Shown: positions 55,140 through 64,000 of the stretch, piece by piece
Layout of the letters: each line of letters begins with the position of its first letter
Numbering within the stretch: the stretch's first letter is position 1
Assembly: GCF_001884185.1 (NCBI RefSeq)
Contig: NZ_MAOE01000090.1
Span: 1 to 64,000, forward strand
DNA: 64,000 nucleotides
Direction: 5' to 3'
DNA from: Bacillus albus
GTDB lineage: Bacteria; Bacillota; Bacilli; Bacillales; Bacillaceae_G
Notes under the pieces: generated by a model
What the model saw: the letters and a program-made list of their open reading frames with translations, nothing else
What the model was told of the DNA's origin: nothing
Database searches by the model: none
Program-made: the position numbers and the translations under genes

Positions 55140-55982
55140 ATGACTTTAATTGCAGCATATTCATATGAGCCTAACAGAACAGTATTTGTTAACGATTTTC
55201 GTACGACTAACCAGTCAAGATCTCTACAAGCAGATAATGCCTTTAAACTTAAACATTTAGACAGCTCCGTAGAGTTATTTTTAGCTGGCAATGTTAATGG
55301 ATGGAATCTAATTTTTGAAAGAGAAGAAGCTCGTTTAAATGAAATAGAACATGAAAACTTCATTGAAGAATTCCTTAATATTTTGCGTGACTATGCCCTA
55401 TCTTCCACACCGATTCTTGATAATGGAAAAAAACTTAGTGCTTTAGGTTTTATGATTGACGAGGCCAGTAATTCAAATAAAGCTTTTCATATCGATTACA
55501 TTCAGGGCGGCGGAGCTATTATAAATGAATTAGAAAATCATAAAGTATATTTAATTGGAAGCGGCGCTGACATCGAGGGACTTAAAGAACATGTAAATAA
55601 TATTTTATTAAACTATACTTCAAATCCCAAAACGCCCTCACACCTAAAGGACGCCTACTTAGTTGCAAACCTTTTCGCAGAGTCCATATCAAATTATATT
55701 ACAAATTTGAATGACCCTTTAATATATGAAAGAAAAGGGATTTCTAATGTTTTTTCATTTAGTTTTTTAGAGAAAAGTTATTTCGAAATGTGCTCTTATT
55801 CCGAAACAAAATTTGAAAGCGGCAGTAAAATACGCAAACAGTTTGTTTTTGAAAAGAATGGTGATGATATTCCTGTATTAAAAGACAAAACTAATAATAT
55901 AACTTCTACACTTTCTTCCATAAATAAGATTGTTACAGAAAAAACAACGATTATAGATCCATTTAACAGAGAGGATTCTTAG
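55140..55982 (+). CDS. Proteasome-beta/HslV-like Ntn hydrolase, larger form
   Basis: 280 residues. After removal of Met the N-terminus is Thr (TLIAAYSYEPNRTVFVNDFR), the nucleophile place of proteasome-type Ntn hydrolases; Asp at position 18 and Lys in NAFKLKHL followed by ELFLAGN match the D17/K33/G47 layout. The C-terminal third (ESGSKIRKQFVFEKNGDD) is extra. AAAGGGAGAAA supports the start. It stands alone between the integrase and the right end of the element, the usual cargo place. Activity and partner are unknown; fold assignment is by eye. Confidence 0.6.
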   Translation: MTLIAAYSYEPNRTVFVNDFRTTNQSRSLQADNAFKLKHLDSSVELFLAGNVNGWNLIFEREEARLNEIEHENFIEEFLNILRDYALSSTPILDNGKKLSALGFMIDEASNSNKAFHIDYIQGGGAIINELENHKVYLIGSGADIEGLKEHVNNILLNYTSNPKTPSHLKDAYLVANLFAESISNYITNLNDPLIYERKGISNVFSFSFLEKSYFEMCSYSETKFESGSKIRKQFVFEKNGDDIPVLKDKTNNITSTLSSINKIVTEKTTIIDPFNREDS

Positions 55983-56050
55983 TACATTTTCAGGTTAAGT
56001 ACACCCCCGAAGCATTGATATAACTAATCTCAACTGATTTTTATTTTTGA

Positions 56051-56064
56051 GCAGAAATGGGGCA
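56051..56064. repeat. 14-base direct repeat GCAGAAATGGGGCA, right copy
   Basis: Identical to 48527-48540, same orientation, lying 119 bases inside the right tRNA-like repeat as the left copy lies inside the left one. Confidence 0.55.
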
Positions 56065-56182
56065 TAGCGCCGTAATTTTGTATTAAACTCAAACATTTTA
56101 AATCCTACATAGATTTGATAAAACACTGATACAACAATGTTTATCATTTATCATCTGTTGCAATCCTAAAAGATTATTAACT

Positions 56183-56200
56183 TTGACAGGGTGGCGGTCG
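56183..56200 (+). other. Candidate right attachment site (tRNA-like repeat)
   Basis: TTGACAGGGTGGCGGTCG repeats 48407-48424 with one mismatch. Here the tRNA-like sequence stops after GGTCG and turns into the upstream region of the second integrase remnant. Confidence 0.6.
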
Positions 56201-56263
56201 GCTAAGGCTAGTAGTTATACGTCTCTCTTCTCGTTTTCAATAACGAAATTGGAGGCGTTTTTT

Positions 56264-57318
56264 ATGACATCTAGTAATGAAGAAACAGTTTCAAAACGTA
56301 AAGGGAAACGTGTGAAGAAAGAGTTAAGAACATTTACGACACAAACGATTGACGATTTATTCGAGACGTTCTATCACGCTAAAGTTGCTGAAGGTCGAGC
56401 TGAACGTACTTTGCATCAATATAAGGAAAACTTTCGATACTTTACGCATTTTCTCGACTCCAAAGGTCTCAGCAGAAATATAGATACAATTACAACGGAT
56501 GTGATCCAGAATTACGTAGTATTTATGAAAAACGAGAAGATACAGTTTGAAGATCATAATTATAAGCCTGACGACTGTAAAACGGTTGGCCTCTCCCCTT
56601 CTACTATTAATACACGCTTAAAAACATTACGGGTAATGTTCCGTTTCCTTGTTGATGAGGAATTGATTGAAAGTAATCCAATGAAGCAAGTAAAAGATGT
56701 AAACGAACCGCAAGAGGCGATTGCCTTATAGTCGATGAATTACAACGATTACTAGATGCACCAAATAAACGAAGCTACAGTGATTTTCGAGATTACGTTA
56801 TTATGAATCTTCTATTAGATACATTTTTGCGCATCAACGAGGCACTATCACTTACAGTTAACAATATTGATTTCTCAGCTAAAGTGATTACAGTTCGGGC
56901 AACAGTCGCTAAGAGTCGTAAAGCACCCATTGTCCCGATTAAAAATACGACTGCGAACTTGCTGAAAGATTTAATAAAAGAGAATGAAGAGTTTGAAACG
57001 GATCATGCCTTTGTGACGAACTACGGTGAACCGATGAATCGGAATCACTTTCGTAAACGACTGAAGAAGTACGCTGAGGCAGCAGATATTACGAAGAACG
57101 TGCATTCCCACTTATTCCGACACACAGGTGCTACGATGTTTTTAGAAGCAGATGAAGATATACGTCATTTACAGATGTTACTTGGTCACGCTGACCTGCG
57201 TATGGTTATGCGATAAACACATTTATCGAAACAGGCATTAATTAATCAACATAATAAGTTTTCGCCGTTGAATGCTGTAATTGGAAAGTTGAATAAGGAA
57301 AGAAAAATATTACGTTAA
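56264..57318 (+). pseudogene. Second tyrosine recombinase, frameshift and nonsense
   Basis: MTSSNEETVSKRKGKRVKKE, TIDDLFETFYHAKVAEGRAE, then near 56730 the frame ends and resumes one base off as VDELQRLLDAPNKRSYSD, FLRINEALSLTVNNIDFSA (catalytic Arg), HLFRHTGATMFLEADEDI (His-x-x-Arg) and LLGHADLRMVMR. The next codon is TAA where Tyr (TAT), the nucleophile, belongs (MVMR-Y-THLSKQALINQHN). The product would end at 57318. Both changes kill it. It starts just past the right tRNA-like repeat and likely belonged to another element on this side. Confidence 0.87.
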
Positions 57319-57456
57319 GCGTCATCTTTTGATGGCGTTTTTTTCTATATCTCAAGATTTAAGAAGAGCATTTCAGACTAATCGACTGTTACGTATCAAA
57401 GATAACAGAAGAAGCTAATCACATTGGATTAGCCTCGTTTTTAAACCCTTCAATTT

Positions 57457-57843
57457 TCAATTCTTCCAGAATTCAATACCAGCCCAGTACATTGGATTCC
57501 CATACTCTTCCCGCACCTTCCTTTGAGCAACTATTAATGCTTCATCAACCCCTAGACTATTATGTTTAATCTGCTCTATCATTTCATTAACAATATATAT
57601 AGTAGATTTAGTTGGAACATCCCATTGACATGAAATAATATTTCCATTAAAACTTTCAAACATAGTTGCCAATGTACCAGTCGAATTTTCAACACTTCTA
57701 CTATATGGAGATCCACCTCCACAACTAATAAGAACAAAATTTTTCACGTTGTGTAATTTTTCTATAATGTCATCTACCCGAATTAACTTCTTTTGACCTT
57801 CAATCTCATTGAACAAATTCGCTCTTTGTTCACTTTCATTCAA
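57457..57843 (-). pseudogene. CHAT-domain (caspase-like) protease, C-terminal fragment
   Basis: 128 codons. VKNFVLISCGGGSPYSRSVE has the catalytic Cys context of CHAT proteases (V-L-x-A/S-C-x-S/G-G); GTLATMFESFNGNIISCQWD, VDEALIVAQRKVREEYGNPM and YWAGIEFWKN complete the C-terminal core (W-x-V, A-x-x-x-A-Q, Y-W-A). The half with the catalytic His-Gly and all N-terminal sensor domains are missing; a stop lies directly upstream of the first ATG and there is no ribosome binding site. Full CHAT proteins act in abortive defence and cell-death pathways. Confidence 0.7.
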
Positions 57844-58380
57844 GATATAGATACTATCAGTTAATGTGATACCTAATATTACTTATATCCAAGAGACGAC
57901 AAATGTAAAATGAAATTAACACTTTTAATTTCCGGAATAATCAATATAACGAAAGGGATAAGTTCTTATCATTCAGATTAGGGAGCAATTAATATGGGAG
58001 ATGGAAGTTATTAGATATTTTATCTGATGAATACTAAAATCCATCAGATAAAAAGGGCATTCTTGTAGGCTATTGATGTGAAAAGTAACTTTCATAATCT
58101 CAAAATCTATCAAGATCCCCCTAATACTCATTGTCGAATTTTATGAAGGTCACATACAATCACATTAACTCAACTTCTAAAGATTCATACAAACCAATCT
58201 TATAACCATTTTTTTAATAACCTAAATAAAAAGGAAAATCATATCTGTAAAAATACACTGATACGGTTTCCCTTTCTTCTATTAAGAATAAAATTGATAT
58301 TTTATTATAAAGAATTTCGTTTGCTAACAAAAAATCACCTCAATGTAAAATTGGGGTGATTTCAAGTGCATAATATAAAC
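57844..58380. other. Intergenic stretch with terminator
   Basis: AT-rich, no supported gene. TATCTGATG/CATCAGATA (58021-58050) forms a hairpin followed by A-rich DNA, and AAATCACCTCAAT/ATTGGGGTGATTT (58332-58362) is a strong terminator for the minus-strand PRTase gene. Confidence 0.65.
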
Positions 58381-59505
58381 TTAATTTTCACTTTTAATTA
58401 TGTCATATATTTTATTTATAATTTTTGACGATTTTTCATTCGCTTCACCATAAACCAGCTCTTTGTCTATGAATGTATAATTATATCCATGCTCATATAC
58501 ATTTCCCTTAATCTTGAAATCTTCTTTATAATAAGGTTTTTTGAAGGTTCCAATTGCGACTAAGATGATTTCTCCAACCTCTTCCTTAATCAATAAATTT
58601 CTTACACTCTCAAAGGAGGCACCGTACGTAAAGTAATCATCAAGAACACAAATTTTCTTCCCTTTTAGTTTACCTTTATATTTTGGATTCAAATGCAAAG
58701 TCTCGAAATGCCTTTTACAGCCTTCTTCTATCCTATCTTTTGAAGACATAGATGTTGATTTTTTTCCAGGTTTATAACGTACAAATAATTCTTGACTTCT
58801 CCTGTTGTTAAGCAAATATCTTGTTCTTTTTACAATATCATATATATTATTTTCAGTTGATCCAGTAGATGATGGTACACTCATCCAATAATCAACATCT
58901 TTAAACTCTTCCATTCCGATAATCATAGTTAAATAGTGAAAGTAAACCGCATATCGATAAGTTTCATATCCATATTTTAAAGTTCTTTTATAATTCTCAA
59001 TCATCTCTGCTTCATTTTTGACAGCGTAATACTTATTAGCATTAGATACTGCAATTAACCTTGTTTTTTCATCTACTTCAAAATCATAAAAAAGCTCTGT
59101 ATCAAGATTTAAAATATCGATACATTGAATTATTTGATTAAAGTTTTTAAGTTTAAATCCATATTTTTGGATTTTCTCATCAACATTTTCCACCCAACCA
59201 GGATTTATCAACAATATTTTATTATTTGCGGCTATACGAATATCTTCTTCCACTGCACCAACCAACATAATGTCTTTATTACTTGGGAGAACTTTTCCCG
59301 ATAATTTTCCACGAGATCCATATTTTATTTTGTCCGGGTTAGGAAGAGTATCATCAATTATATCTTTATACTTTTGTTTACTTCGTGACACCAGTACAAC
59401 TTGAATTTCCTTTCCTTCAATCGATTCCATTAATTCAAAGATTTCTTCTCTAATTTCATCATCTTCATCAAAAAAGGCATTTCTTGAAATCAACAGATAA
59501 AACAT
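58381..59505 (-). CDS. Phosphoribosyltransferase-type protein with degenerate HAD-like N-terminus
   Basis: 374 residues. C-terminal ~150: type I PRTase fold with the PRPP loop KICVLDDYFTYGASFESVRN (D-D-x-x-T-x-G-x-S/T) and the hood YKPGKKSTSMSSKDRIEEGC. N-terminal ~130: VVLVSRSKQKYKDI and DIMLVGAVEEDIRIAANNKI look like HAD motifs II and IV, but the nucleophile Asp motif is not visible, so the domain may only bind. Its ATG shares one base with the stop of the DprA-like gene, implying a common function. Probable defence-type pair; the reaction is unknown. Confidence 0.7.
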   Translation of the reverse strand: MFYLLISRNAFFDEDDEIREEIFELMESIEGKEIQVVLVSRSKQKYKDIIDDTLPNPDKIKYGSRGKLSGKVLPSNKDIMLVGAVEEDIRIAANNKILLINPGWVENVDEKIQKYGFKLKNFNQIIQCIDILNLDTELFYDFEVDEKTRLIAVSNANKYYAVKNEAEMIENYKRTLKYGYETYRYAVYFHYLTMIIGMEEFKDVDYWMSVPSSTGSTENNIYDIVKRTRYLLNNRRSQELFVRYKPGKKSTSMSSKDRIEEGCKRHFETLHLNPKYKGKLKGKKICVLDDYFTYGASFESVRNLLIKEEVGEIILVAIGTFKKPYYKEDFKIKGNVYEHGYNYTFIDKELVYGEANEKSSKIINKIYDIIKSEN

Positions 59506-60380
59506 TAACTTCCCCCTCCAATATTTAAGTCAATTGCTTGAAATCTTTTTATGTAGTCAATTACGTCATCATCTAATAAAGTTGAATCGTAGTATATTTT
59601 TTTATTAAATTCGAAGCCTTGCCGAACAGTGTTTAATGTACCGCTTTTTATAGATGCTTCAATCACAAAAATTTCATTACATATTTTAGCAACTATTGAG
59701 TTCCTTTCCAAAAAGTTAGATTTATAAGTATTTTCAAACGGACCTGTAATTGAAATTGCTAAACTATCATTATTAATAATTTCTTCAAATAACCCTTTGT
59801 TTTCGGAAGGATAAATTTTTTCAAATGATGTTGGTAATACTGCTATGGTTCTTCCATTATTAATCAACGTTTCTTTATGTACTACAGTATCTATACCTTT
59901 TGCTAACCCACTAACGGTTATCCAACCTTTACTAATATAATTTTTAACGTATTGCGCCGTTCTAACTTTAGCTTTATTTGTTGCTTTTCTTGTTCCAATA
60001 ATAGATACCTTATTTATCTTCTTATTTAGAAGTTCCAAGTTCCCGTAACAGTAGATAAATAATGGTTCATTTTCTTCAACGAATAAATGCTTAGGATAGC
60101 CTTCAATAAAGCTACAATAAATCTTAATACCTTTTCTTTTGTATTCTTTCATCTTCTCGGTAAACTCATCGGAAAACTTAACTAAAGAATTGAAATCTTG
60201 CGAAATTTCTTTCTCCTTTTTTGTATAAATATTAAAATATTTGTTATGAAAAGGATGATTTTTATTAAATATAACTTCTAAAATAGCCTCTTCATTTTGA
60301 TAAATTATTTTTAATGTCTTATCAGTAAAACCAAATTGTTTTAATAATAAAAGAATACTACGGACATTATCTTTTGCCAA
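59505..60380 (-). CDS. DprA/Smf-like (SLOG Rossmann) protein of a two-gene operon
   Basis: 291 residues. An N-terminal helical part (~1-110) precedes a DprA-type Rossmann domain: VSIIGTRKATNKAKVRTAQY, ITVSGLAKGIDTVVHKETLI, GRTIAVLPTSFEKIYPSENK, FLERNSIVAKICNEIFVIEA and SIKSGTLNTVRQGFEFNKKI. Chromosomal DprA loads RecA on incoming ssDNA; this copy lacks the usual C-terminal winged helix and sits in an island, paired with a PRTase. SLOG domains can also make or bind nucleotide signals. AGGTGAGGA supports the start. Defence role is inferred from context. Confidence 0.78.
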   Translation of the reverse strand: MAKDNVRSILLLLKQFGFTDKTLKIIYQNEEAILEVIFNKNHPFHNKYFNIYTKKEKEISQDFNSLVKFSDEFTEKMKEYKRKGIKIYCSFIEGYPKHLFVEENEPLFIYCYGNLELLNKKINKVSIIGTRKATNKAKVRTAQYVKNYISKGWITVSGLAKGIDTVVHKETLINNGRTIAVLPTSFEKIYPSENKGLFEEIINNDSLAISITGPFENTYKSNFLERNSIVAKICNEIFVIEASIKSGTLNTVRQGFEFNKKIYYDSTLLDDDVIDYIKRFQAIDLNIGGGS

Positions 60381-61042
60381 AAAATCCTCACCTCCCCAAT
60401 AATTTATTCTATTTCAGACTGAAAGAACGCTAATTAATTCTTATCCCTCTATTATAGTAGAATATAAATAAGATTGGTATATTATTGACTTGATTCCTAG
60501 TTAAATCAATTGAATTAATCAATCATTTTCCATAACTTTAAAATACGCGAATTTGAAATTACACATTCCAAAACTAATGCTATAAGCATATACCATAAGT
60601 ATAACCTTCTTTTAATAAAAAATTAAAAATGTTATATAAAACTCCCTCTAGAATTCCACACTTCGTTTTCTTTATCTCTTTATACAATCAATTTCTTATT
60701 ACAATCTTCCCAAAAAGTTATATAATAGAAAGTAAGGATAGTTTTACTAATTTCAACCTATTAATATTCTTTAAAAACTATTTACATAAGGAACAAACTT
60801 GCAAGACTATTTAAAGTCTTAAAACAAAGCTTTTCCAACCACTTAAAATACATTTAGTAAAAAAACAACCCATGTTATATAATTCGTTCAAAATCAGAAA
60901 TAATACCTTGCAAGTATTCAGTTATGTCAAATACTGATGAAGATATTGATATATTCTTGAATCTAAAACTTTAATAACTGTTTTAAACGATAATAAAATA
61001 TTTAGCCAAGTATTTTTTATAAATAGATAAAGGGGGGTTAAT
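60381..61042. other. Divergent intergenic region, no supported gene
   Basis: About 660 bp of very AT-rich DNA between the DprA-like operon and the second Ntn hydrolase. A 61-codon frame at 60629 has no binding site or motif. Promoters for both sides must be here, but I cannot place them safely. Confidence 0.5.
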
Positions 61043-61684
61043 ATGACAATTCTTATTGGTTACAAGTTTCCAAATGGAGTTACTATTACAGCTGATACAA
61101 AATCTAGTGATATTGATAAAGATGGGAATGTGTTAGGTTCTTCTCATGCTAAAAAGAAAATAAAATCTATTAGACCTAATATAATAATTGCTACAGCAGG
61201 ACTTGGGGATTTAGGTAGTGCCACAGTAGATCTAATACATAGCCTTATTAATCATAAGGACTATGTTTCAGTAGAAGATGCTGTCATATATACACAGCGA
61301 TGTTTTCAATTTACATTTCAAACATTTAAAGATATAAATCCAGAGGTTAATTACAACCTTATGTATACTATACTGGGTGGATATGATCCGGACAAAAAAG
61401 CTTCATTTCTCTATGAATTGAAAAGCACAAATAATTTCGAATTCAACGGCGAAAATCGGGATTCTTCAATAATTGGTGATGGACAAACTGAGGTAGCTTC
61501 CTATATTTCTTCCAGATTAAGAACATACTCACCTGAAAATTTTTATAAACTCTTTGCAGAAGCCATTAGAAGTATTGATAATGTAAGTGTTTCTAAAGAA
61601 ACTCAAACCATATTCTCTTTTTATGAAAACAATTCACCATACATTTCAGAAAAAAATTTAGATAAGAATGGGCACATAATATAA
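61043..61684 (+). CDS. Proteasome-beta/HslV-like Ntn hydrolase, short form
   Basis: 213 residues. After Met removal Thr1 leads TILIGYKFPNGVTITADTKS, with Asp exactly at position 17; KKKIKSIRPNIIIATAGLGD gives the Lys33 and Gly47 equivalents. This is the T1-D17-K33 layout of HslV and proteasome beta subunits. Length fits a single Ntn domain (~200). AAAGGGGGG supports the start. There is no HslU-type ATPase nearby, so it is either a stand-alone peptidase or amidase or works with a chromosomal ATPase. A terminator lies at 61792. Confidence 0.68.
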   Translation: MTILIGYKFPNGVTITADTKSSDIDKDGNVLGSSHAKKKIKSIRPNIIIATAGLGDLGSATVDLIHSLINHKDYVSVEDAVIYTQRCFQFTFQTFKDINPEVNYNLMYTILGGYDPDKKASFLYELKSTNNFEFNGENRDSSIIGDGQTEVASYISSRLRTYSPENFYKLFAEAIRSIDNVSVSKETQTIFSFYENNSPYISEKNLDKNGHII

Positions 61685-62408
61685 AATGTATATAAAAAAA
61701 TTTTTTATAAGCTATATTCACTAGGAGAATTTAGCTTATCGTTCGTTGCCTAAAGATATTTAAATAAAAATTTTGGAGACTTCTTACATTCAAAAGGCAT
61801 TTTGGTACCTTCGTGAATTTTTTCCGAAGGGCCTTTTTTACATAAACTAAAATAGGAGTTCAACGGAGTTTGGGCCAATTGGTATCTGCATTAAAAACAA
61901 CACTCTCCCCGTTATTACTGGTGATTTTAGCTTTTTTTCTAAATTGGGAGGCGATACTTCCCGAGATTTTTCCCAAAAAAATTTTTTCACCCAAACTTTG
62001 TCTCCAAAACTCTTCTCAACTTTGCTTCCTCAATAACACAAACAACTCGCTTAACAACAAACACAAACAGCTTCTCTAACAACTTCATTGTGATTGCTTC
62101 AACTGCCGCTCCATTAGATTTAGTTGCTAATTATCATCTGCCTTCTACAACGATTAGTGCTGCATTGAGATCGGCTTTATTAATCTCTCACACAAACTTA
62201 TAAATGCAGTTTAATATGCTGTTGTATCTGCTTTATATTCTGTTTATATCTTCTATGAACCTGCTAATACCTTCTAATGGAGATGCATGTACATAATGTT
62301 ATATATTACGCATCTCATTCGTATATAATGCTGCACCCTATAGATATACATACAGCACCTCATATAAGCACCTATCCGTATATATAAGATAGTGCTTATC
62401 TCACCTCA
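61685..62408. other. Intergenic stretch with hairpins, no supported gene
   Basis: AAAAGGC...GCCTTTTTT with inner CCTTCG/CCGAAGG (61792-61839) is a strong terminator. A TTG-started 69-codon frame (61870-62079) has a hydrophobic start, but I cannot support it. ATAAGCACCTATC/GATAGTGCTTAT (62364-62399) is a second hairpin just past the stop of the next gene. Confidence 0.55.
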
Positions 62409-62633
62409 TTAAGTATTACTTTCATTTTGTGGATATAGGTTATTACGAATAACACTAAATGATACTGGCTCTAACTGTTGCGATATTAGTACTTTGTTTA
62501 CTTCTTTGTGTAAATCTGATTTACTTCCTGCCTTTTCTTTTAAGTAATGAGTAGCTATACGAGCAATCAATAATCTATACTGACTTTCACGAAGTATACT
62601 TCTAAATTTTTTTACTGATTCAATTTCTTTCAT
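62409..62633 (-). CDS. Hypothetical small basic protein, 74 aa
   Basis: Basic, helical, without signal peptide: VKKFRSILRESQYRLLIARI then ATHYLKEKAGSKSDLHKEVN. AAAGGTGGAAG lies a suitable distance before the ATG and a hairpin follows the stop, so it is likely a real gene. It may be phage-derived (a decayed capsid gene lies next to it). Family not recognised. Confidence 0.5.
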   Translation of the reverse strand: MKEIESVKKFRSILRESQYRLLIARIATHYLKEKAGSKSDLHKEVNKVLISQQLEPVSFSVIRNNLYPQNESNT

Positions 62634-62736
62634 CTATATGCTTCCACCTTTCATCAAATAGCGCATAAAATAAAAAAAAGAAGTCTCGCGAATGCCGATC
62701 CTTTTAATCAATAATCTATTTGTTGTTTCGAATAAT

Positions 62737-63132
62737 TTAAGCAACAATCAATTTAGCAATAGCTTGTGGATTGCAGACTGCTCCATCCATGTAATTATCC
62801 AGCACGAAAGTAGTTGTTCCTGCCAAAGCGTTTTCAGTATCAACTGTTGACTGTAATCTTGCAGCTTGTTTAATCATTATTGCATAAGCATGATAAAAGT
62901 TTGCGAAAATTATTGGTGTTGATTCAGGTAAAACATCAGTAATATATATTGCTTTACCAAATAATGTTTTGTAGGTTTTCCCTTTACTAATCCATTTTGT
63001 ACATAAGAATGACCTAACGCATCTTTTAATTTAGCAATTTAGTTATATGTTTTACGTGCCATAATAAACGCTGCATTTCCATCTGTATTTGTATGTAAAT
63101 CTGAGACTGCAACACGAAGTTCCATTTTCATT
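62737..63132 (-). pseudogene. HK97-type phage major capsid protein, C-terminal fragment
   Basis: Frame pieces: NAAFIMARKTYN, stop (TAA for Tyr), IAKLKDALGHSYVQNGLVKG, then a one-base shift, then LFGKAIYITDVLPESTPIIF, ANFYHAYAIMIKQAARLQST and a long C-terminus ending AIAKLIVA. This is the conserved end of HK97-fold capsid proteins. The N-terminal two thirds are absent, and the fragment carries both a nonsense codon and a frameshift: prophage debris. Confidence 0.8.
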
Positions 63133-63814
63133 GTTTATTACTTCCTTTCAAGTTCCTAACACTGCTTTTAAAAACAGTGAATTGTAAAAATAAAATAGAC
63201 GATACCGAAGTATCGCCTAAGTTCTATAACCAAAATTACTAAATAAAACATTCAAAATGATGTTTTCAAATGTTTTATCTAATAATCTTTTATTTAATTT
63301 TTAGGAAGCGCGATCCAATAAACTTTTAAAATTCGATTTAATGAACTATAAAAGCTTATTGGATCTCTAATTGAACTACTTGCATATGTAACAATGATTC
63401 TTCCTAACTTACATTAAAAAGGAGATTAATATGGAAAATGAAAATTAAAGAGTTGAAGAAGTAAGATGTATTACTTATACGACTCTCTATTTATAATATA
63501 AACAAGTGGCGATTTTTAGACAGTTTTCCTCACATTTATGAAACTTTTTCTCTCTCTATAATATATATACGTTCCAACTCATTTTTGTACGTATGATTAA
63601 AATTTTTTCATTTATTTTCCAAAAGCAATCTTAGTTGTTCTGCTCAATGATGTCAAACCTTACTTGCTTTTAATTAATTCTAGTTGCCCCATTATCAATT
63701 TTAAAACCTGATTCCACCAAAAGTTATTTTATAGCTGGCCATTTCATTTGCCTACCATGAAGGGTTTCATTATTTTATGTTTCTAATAAGAAGCAATATA
63801 ACCATTTTTTGTAG
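63133..63814. other. Intergenic stretch, no supported gene
   Basis: AT-rich. GATAC-CGAA-GTATC (about 63202-63216) is a small hairpin. A putative binding site and ATG at 63431 open only a six-codon frame. Nothing else is visible. Confidence 0.5.
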
Positions 63815-64000
63815 TTATCTATTCAAGTTTAGGGTTTTTAACATGTAATCGTCTCTTATAATTAAATCATATACTGCATCCTTCCCACCTGATTCTTTCA
63901 ACACTTGTTCAAGTGCTTCATTAAAAGAAGTACCATGAGTAAGCATAAATTGCCTAACTTTATCTAGGAATTCCTCATAAGCATAATGTATATTACCTTT
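63815..64000 (-). CDS. Hypothetical protein, partial (runs off the window)
   Basis: 61 codons plus stop are visible on the minus strand, entering from the right edge: YAYEEFLDKVRQFMLTHGTS then FNEALEQVLKESGGKDAVYD and LIIRDDYMLKTLNLNR. It is a helical, soluble C-terminus. The start and most of the protein lie outside the window. No family recognised; a phage or island origin is plausible from the neighbours. Confidence 0.5.
   Translation of the reverse strand, partial: KGNIHYAYEEFLDKVRQFMLTHGTSFNEALEQVLKESGGKDAVYDLIIRDDYMLKTLNLNR

Noticed and set aside
61870-62079. TTG-started 69-codon frame with a hydrophobic N-terminus
   Set aside because: The second half is low-complexity (Asn/Ser/Leu), there is no downstream terminator, and no family resemblance; chance frame or scar.

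Overview
The window is low-GC Firmicute chromosome and almost certainly comes from a member of the Bacillus cereus group. Supporting signs are an anthrose-type exosporium sugar operon, a Rap/Phr pair with one-base overlap, two S-layer-homology proteins, an SspH-type small acid-soluble spore protein, a secreted 5'-nucleotidase, a SunI-like protein, and typical AGGAGG-type ribosome binding sites. Strain or species cannot be fixed from the sequence alone.

Layout. 1-6.7 kb: scattered small genes (DUF3221 secreted protein, M15 D,D-carboxypeptidase, SunI-like protein, a small Xre/membrane-protein pair, Rap-Phr) mixed with decayed insertion sequences (IS6-family remnant, IS200/IS605-type RNA/end regions). 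6.8-10.5 kb: secreted 5'-nucleotidase, truncated Rpn-type nuclease, DinB-like protein. 10.5-22 kb: a myo-inositol catabolic locus, iolG-C-A-D-E-J-B on the minus strand, diverging from a polyol-permease-type MFS transporter, with a LacI-family regulator in place of the DeoR-type IolR of B. subtilis; TTAAGCGCTTAA-type operators sit at both divergent promoters. 22-32 kb: cell-surface genes: two SLH proteins, a YrpD-like secreted protein, and a Sec-exported, wall-binding polymorphic toxin of 951 residues with its immunity gene and, behind a terminator, a decayed orphan toxin tip with its own immunity gene. 32-35 kb: aldo/keto reductase and a phage-like regulator module. 35.5-40.8 kb: four-gene anthrose operon (enoyl-CoA hydratase, GT-GT-methyltransferase fusion, aminotransferase, acyltransferase). 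41-46.7 kb: small spore and membrane genes (Cys-rich protein, DUF2238, PAP2 phosphatase, SspH, DUF421).

46.7-64 kb is mobile and decayed. It opens with a second copy of the 33.5-34.9 kb regulator module. Between two tRNA-3'-half-like direct repeats (48407 and 56183) lies a ~7.8 kb integrative element whose integrase, DUF3987 replication protein, excisionase-like protein and a small accessory gene each carry a single inactivating change, while its putative cargo (DUF3800 protein, a possible PD-(D/E)XK protein, a proteasome-like Ntn hydrolase) remains open. Next come a second broken integrase, a CHAT-protease fragment, an intact overlapping DprA-like/phosphoribosyltransferase operon, a second proteasome-like Ntn hydrolase, and a decayed HK97-type capsid fragment. 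This last region looks like a defence-type island in prophage debris.

The most interesting signals are: the DprA-like plus PRTase operon with Ntn-hydrolase and CHAT neighbours; the toxin locus with an orphan tip/immunity module; a tnpB-less IS605-type element that keeps a promoter and a probable omega-RNA region next to its flank; two paralogous regulator modules in which an operator copy forms the last codons of the Cro-like gene; and a ~50-nt promoter-to-terminator small-RNA candidate at 49.4 kb.
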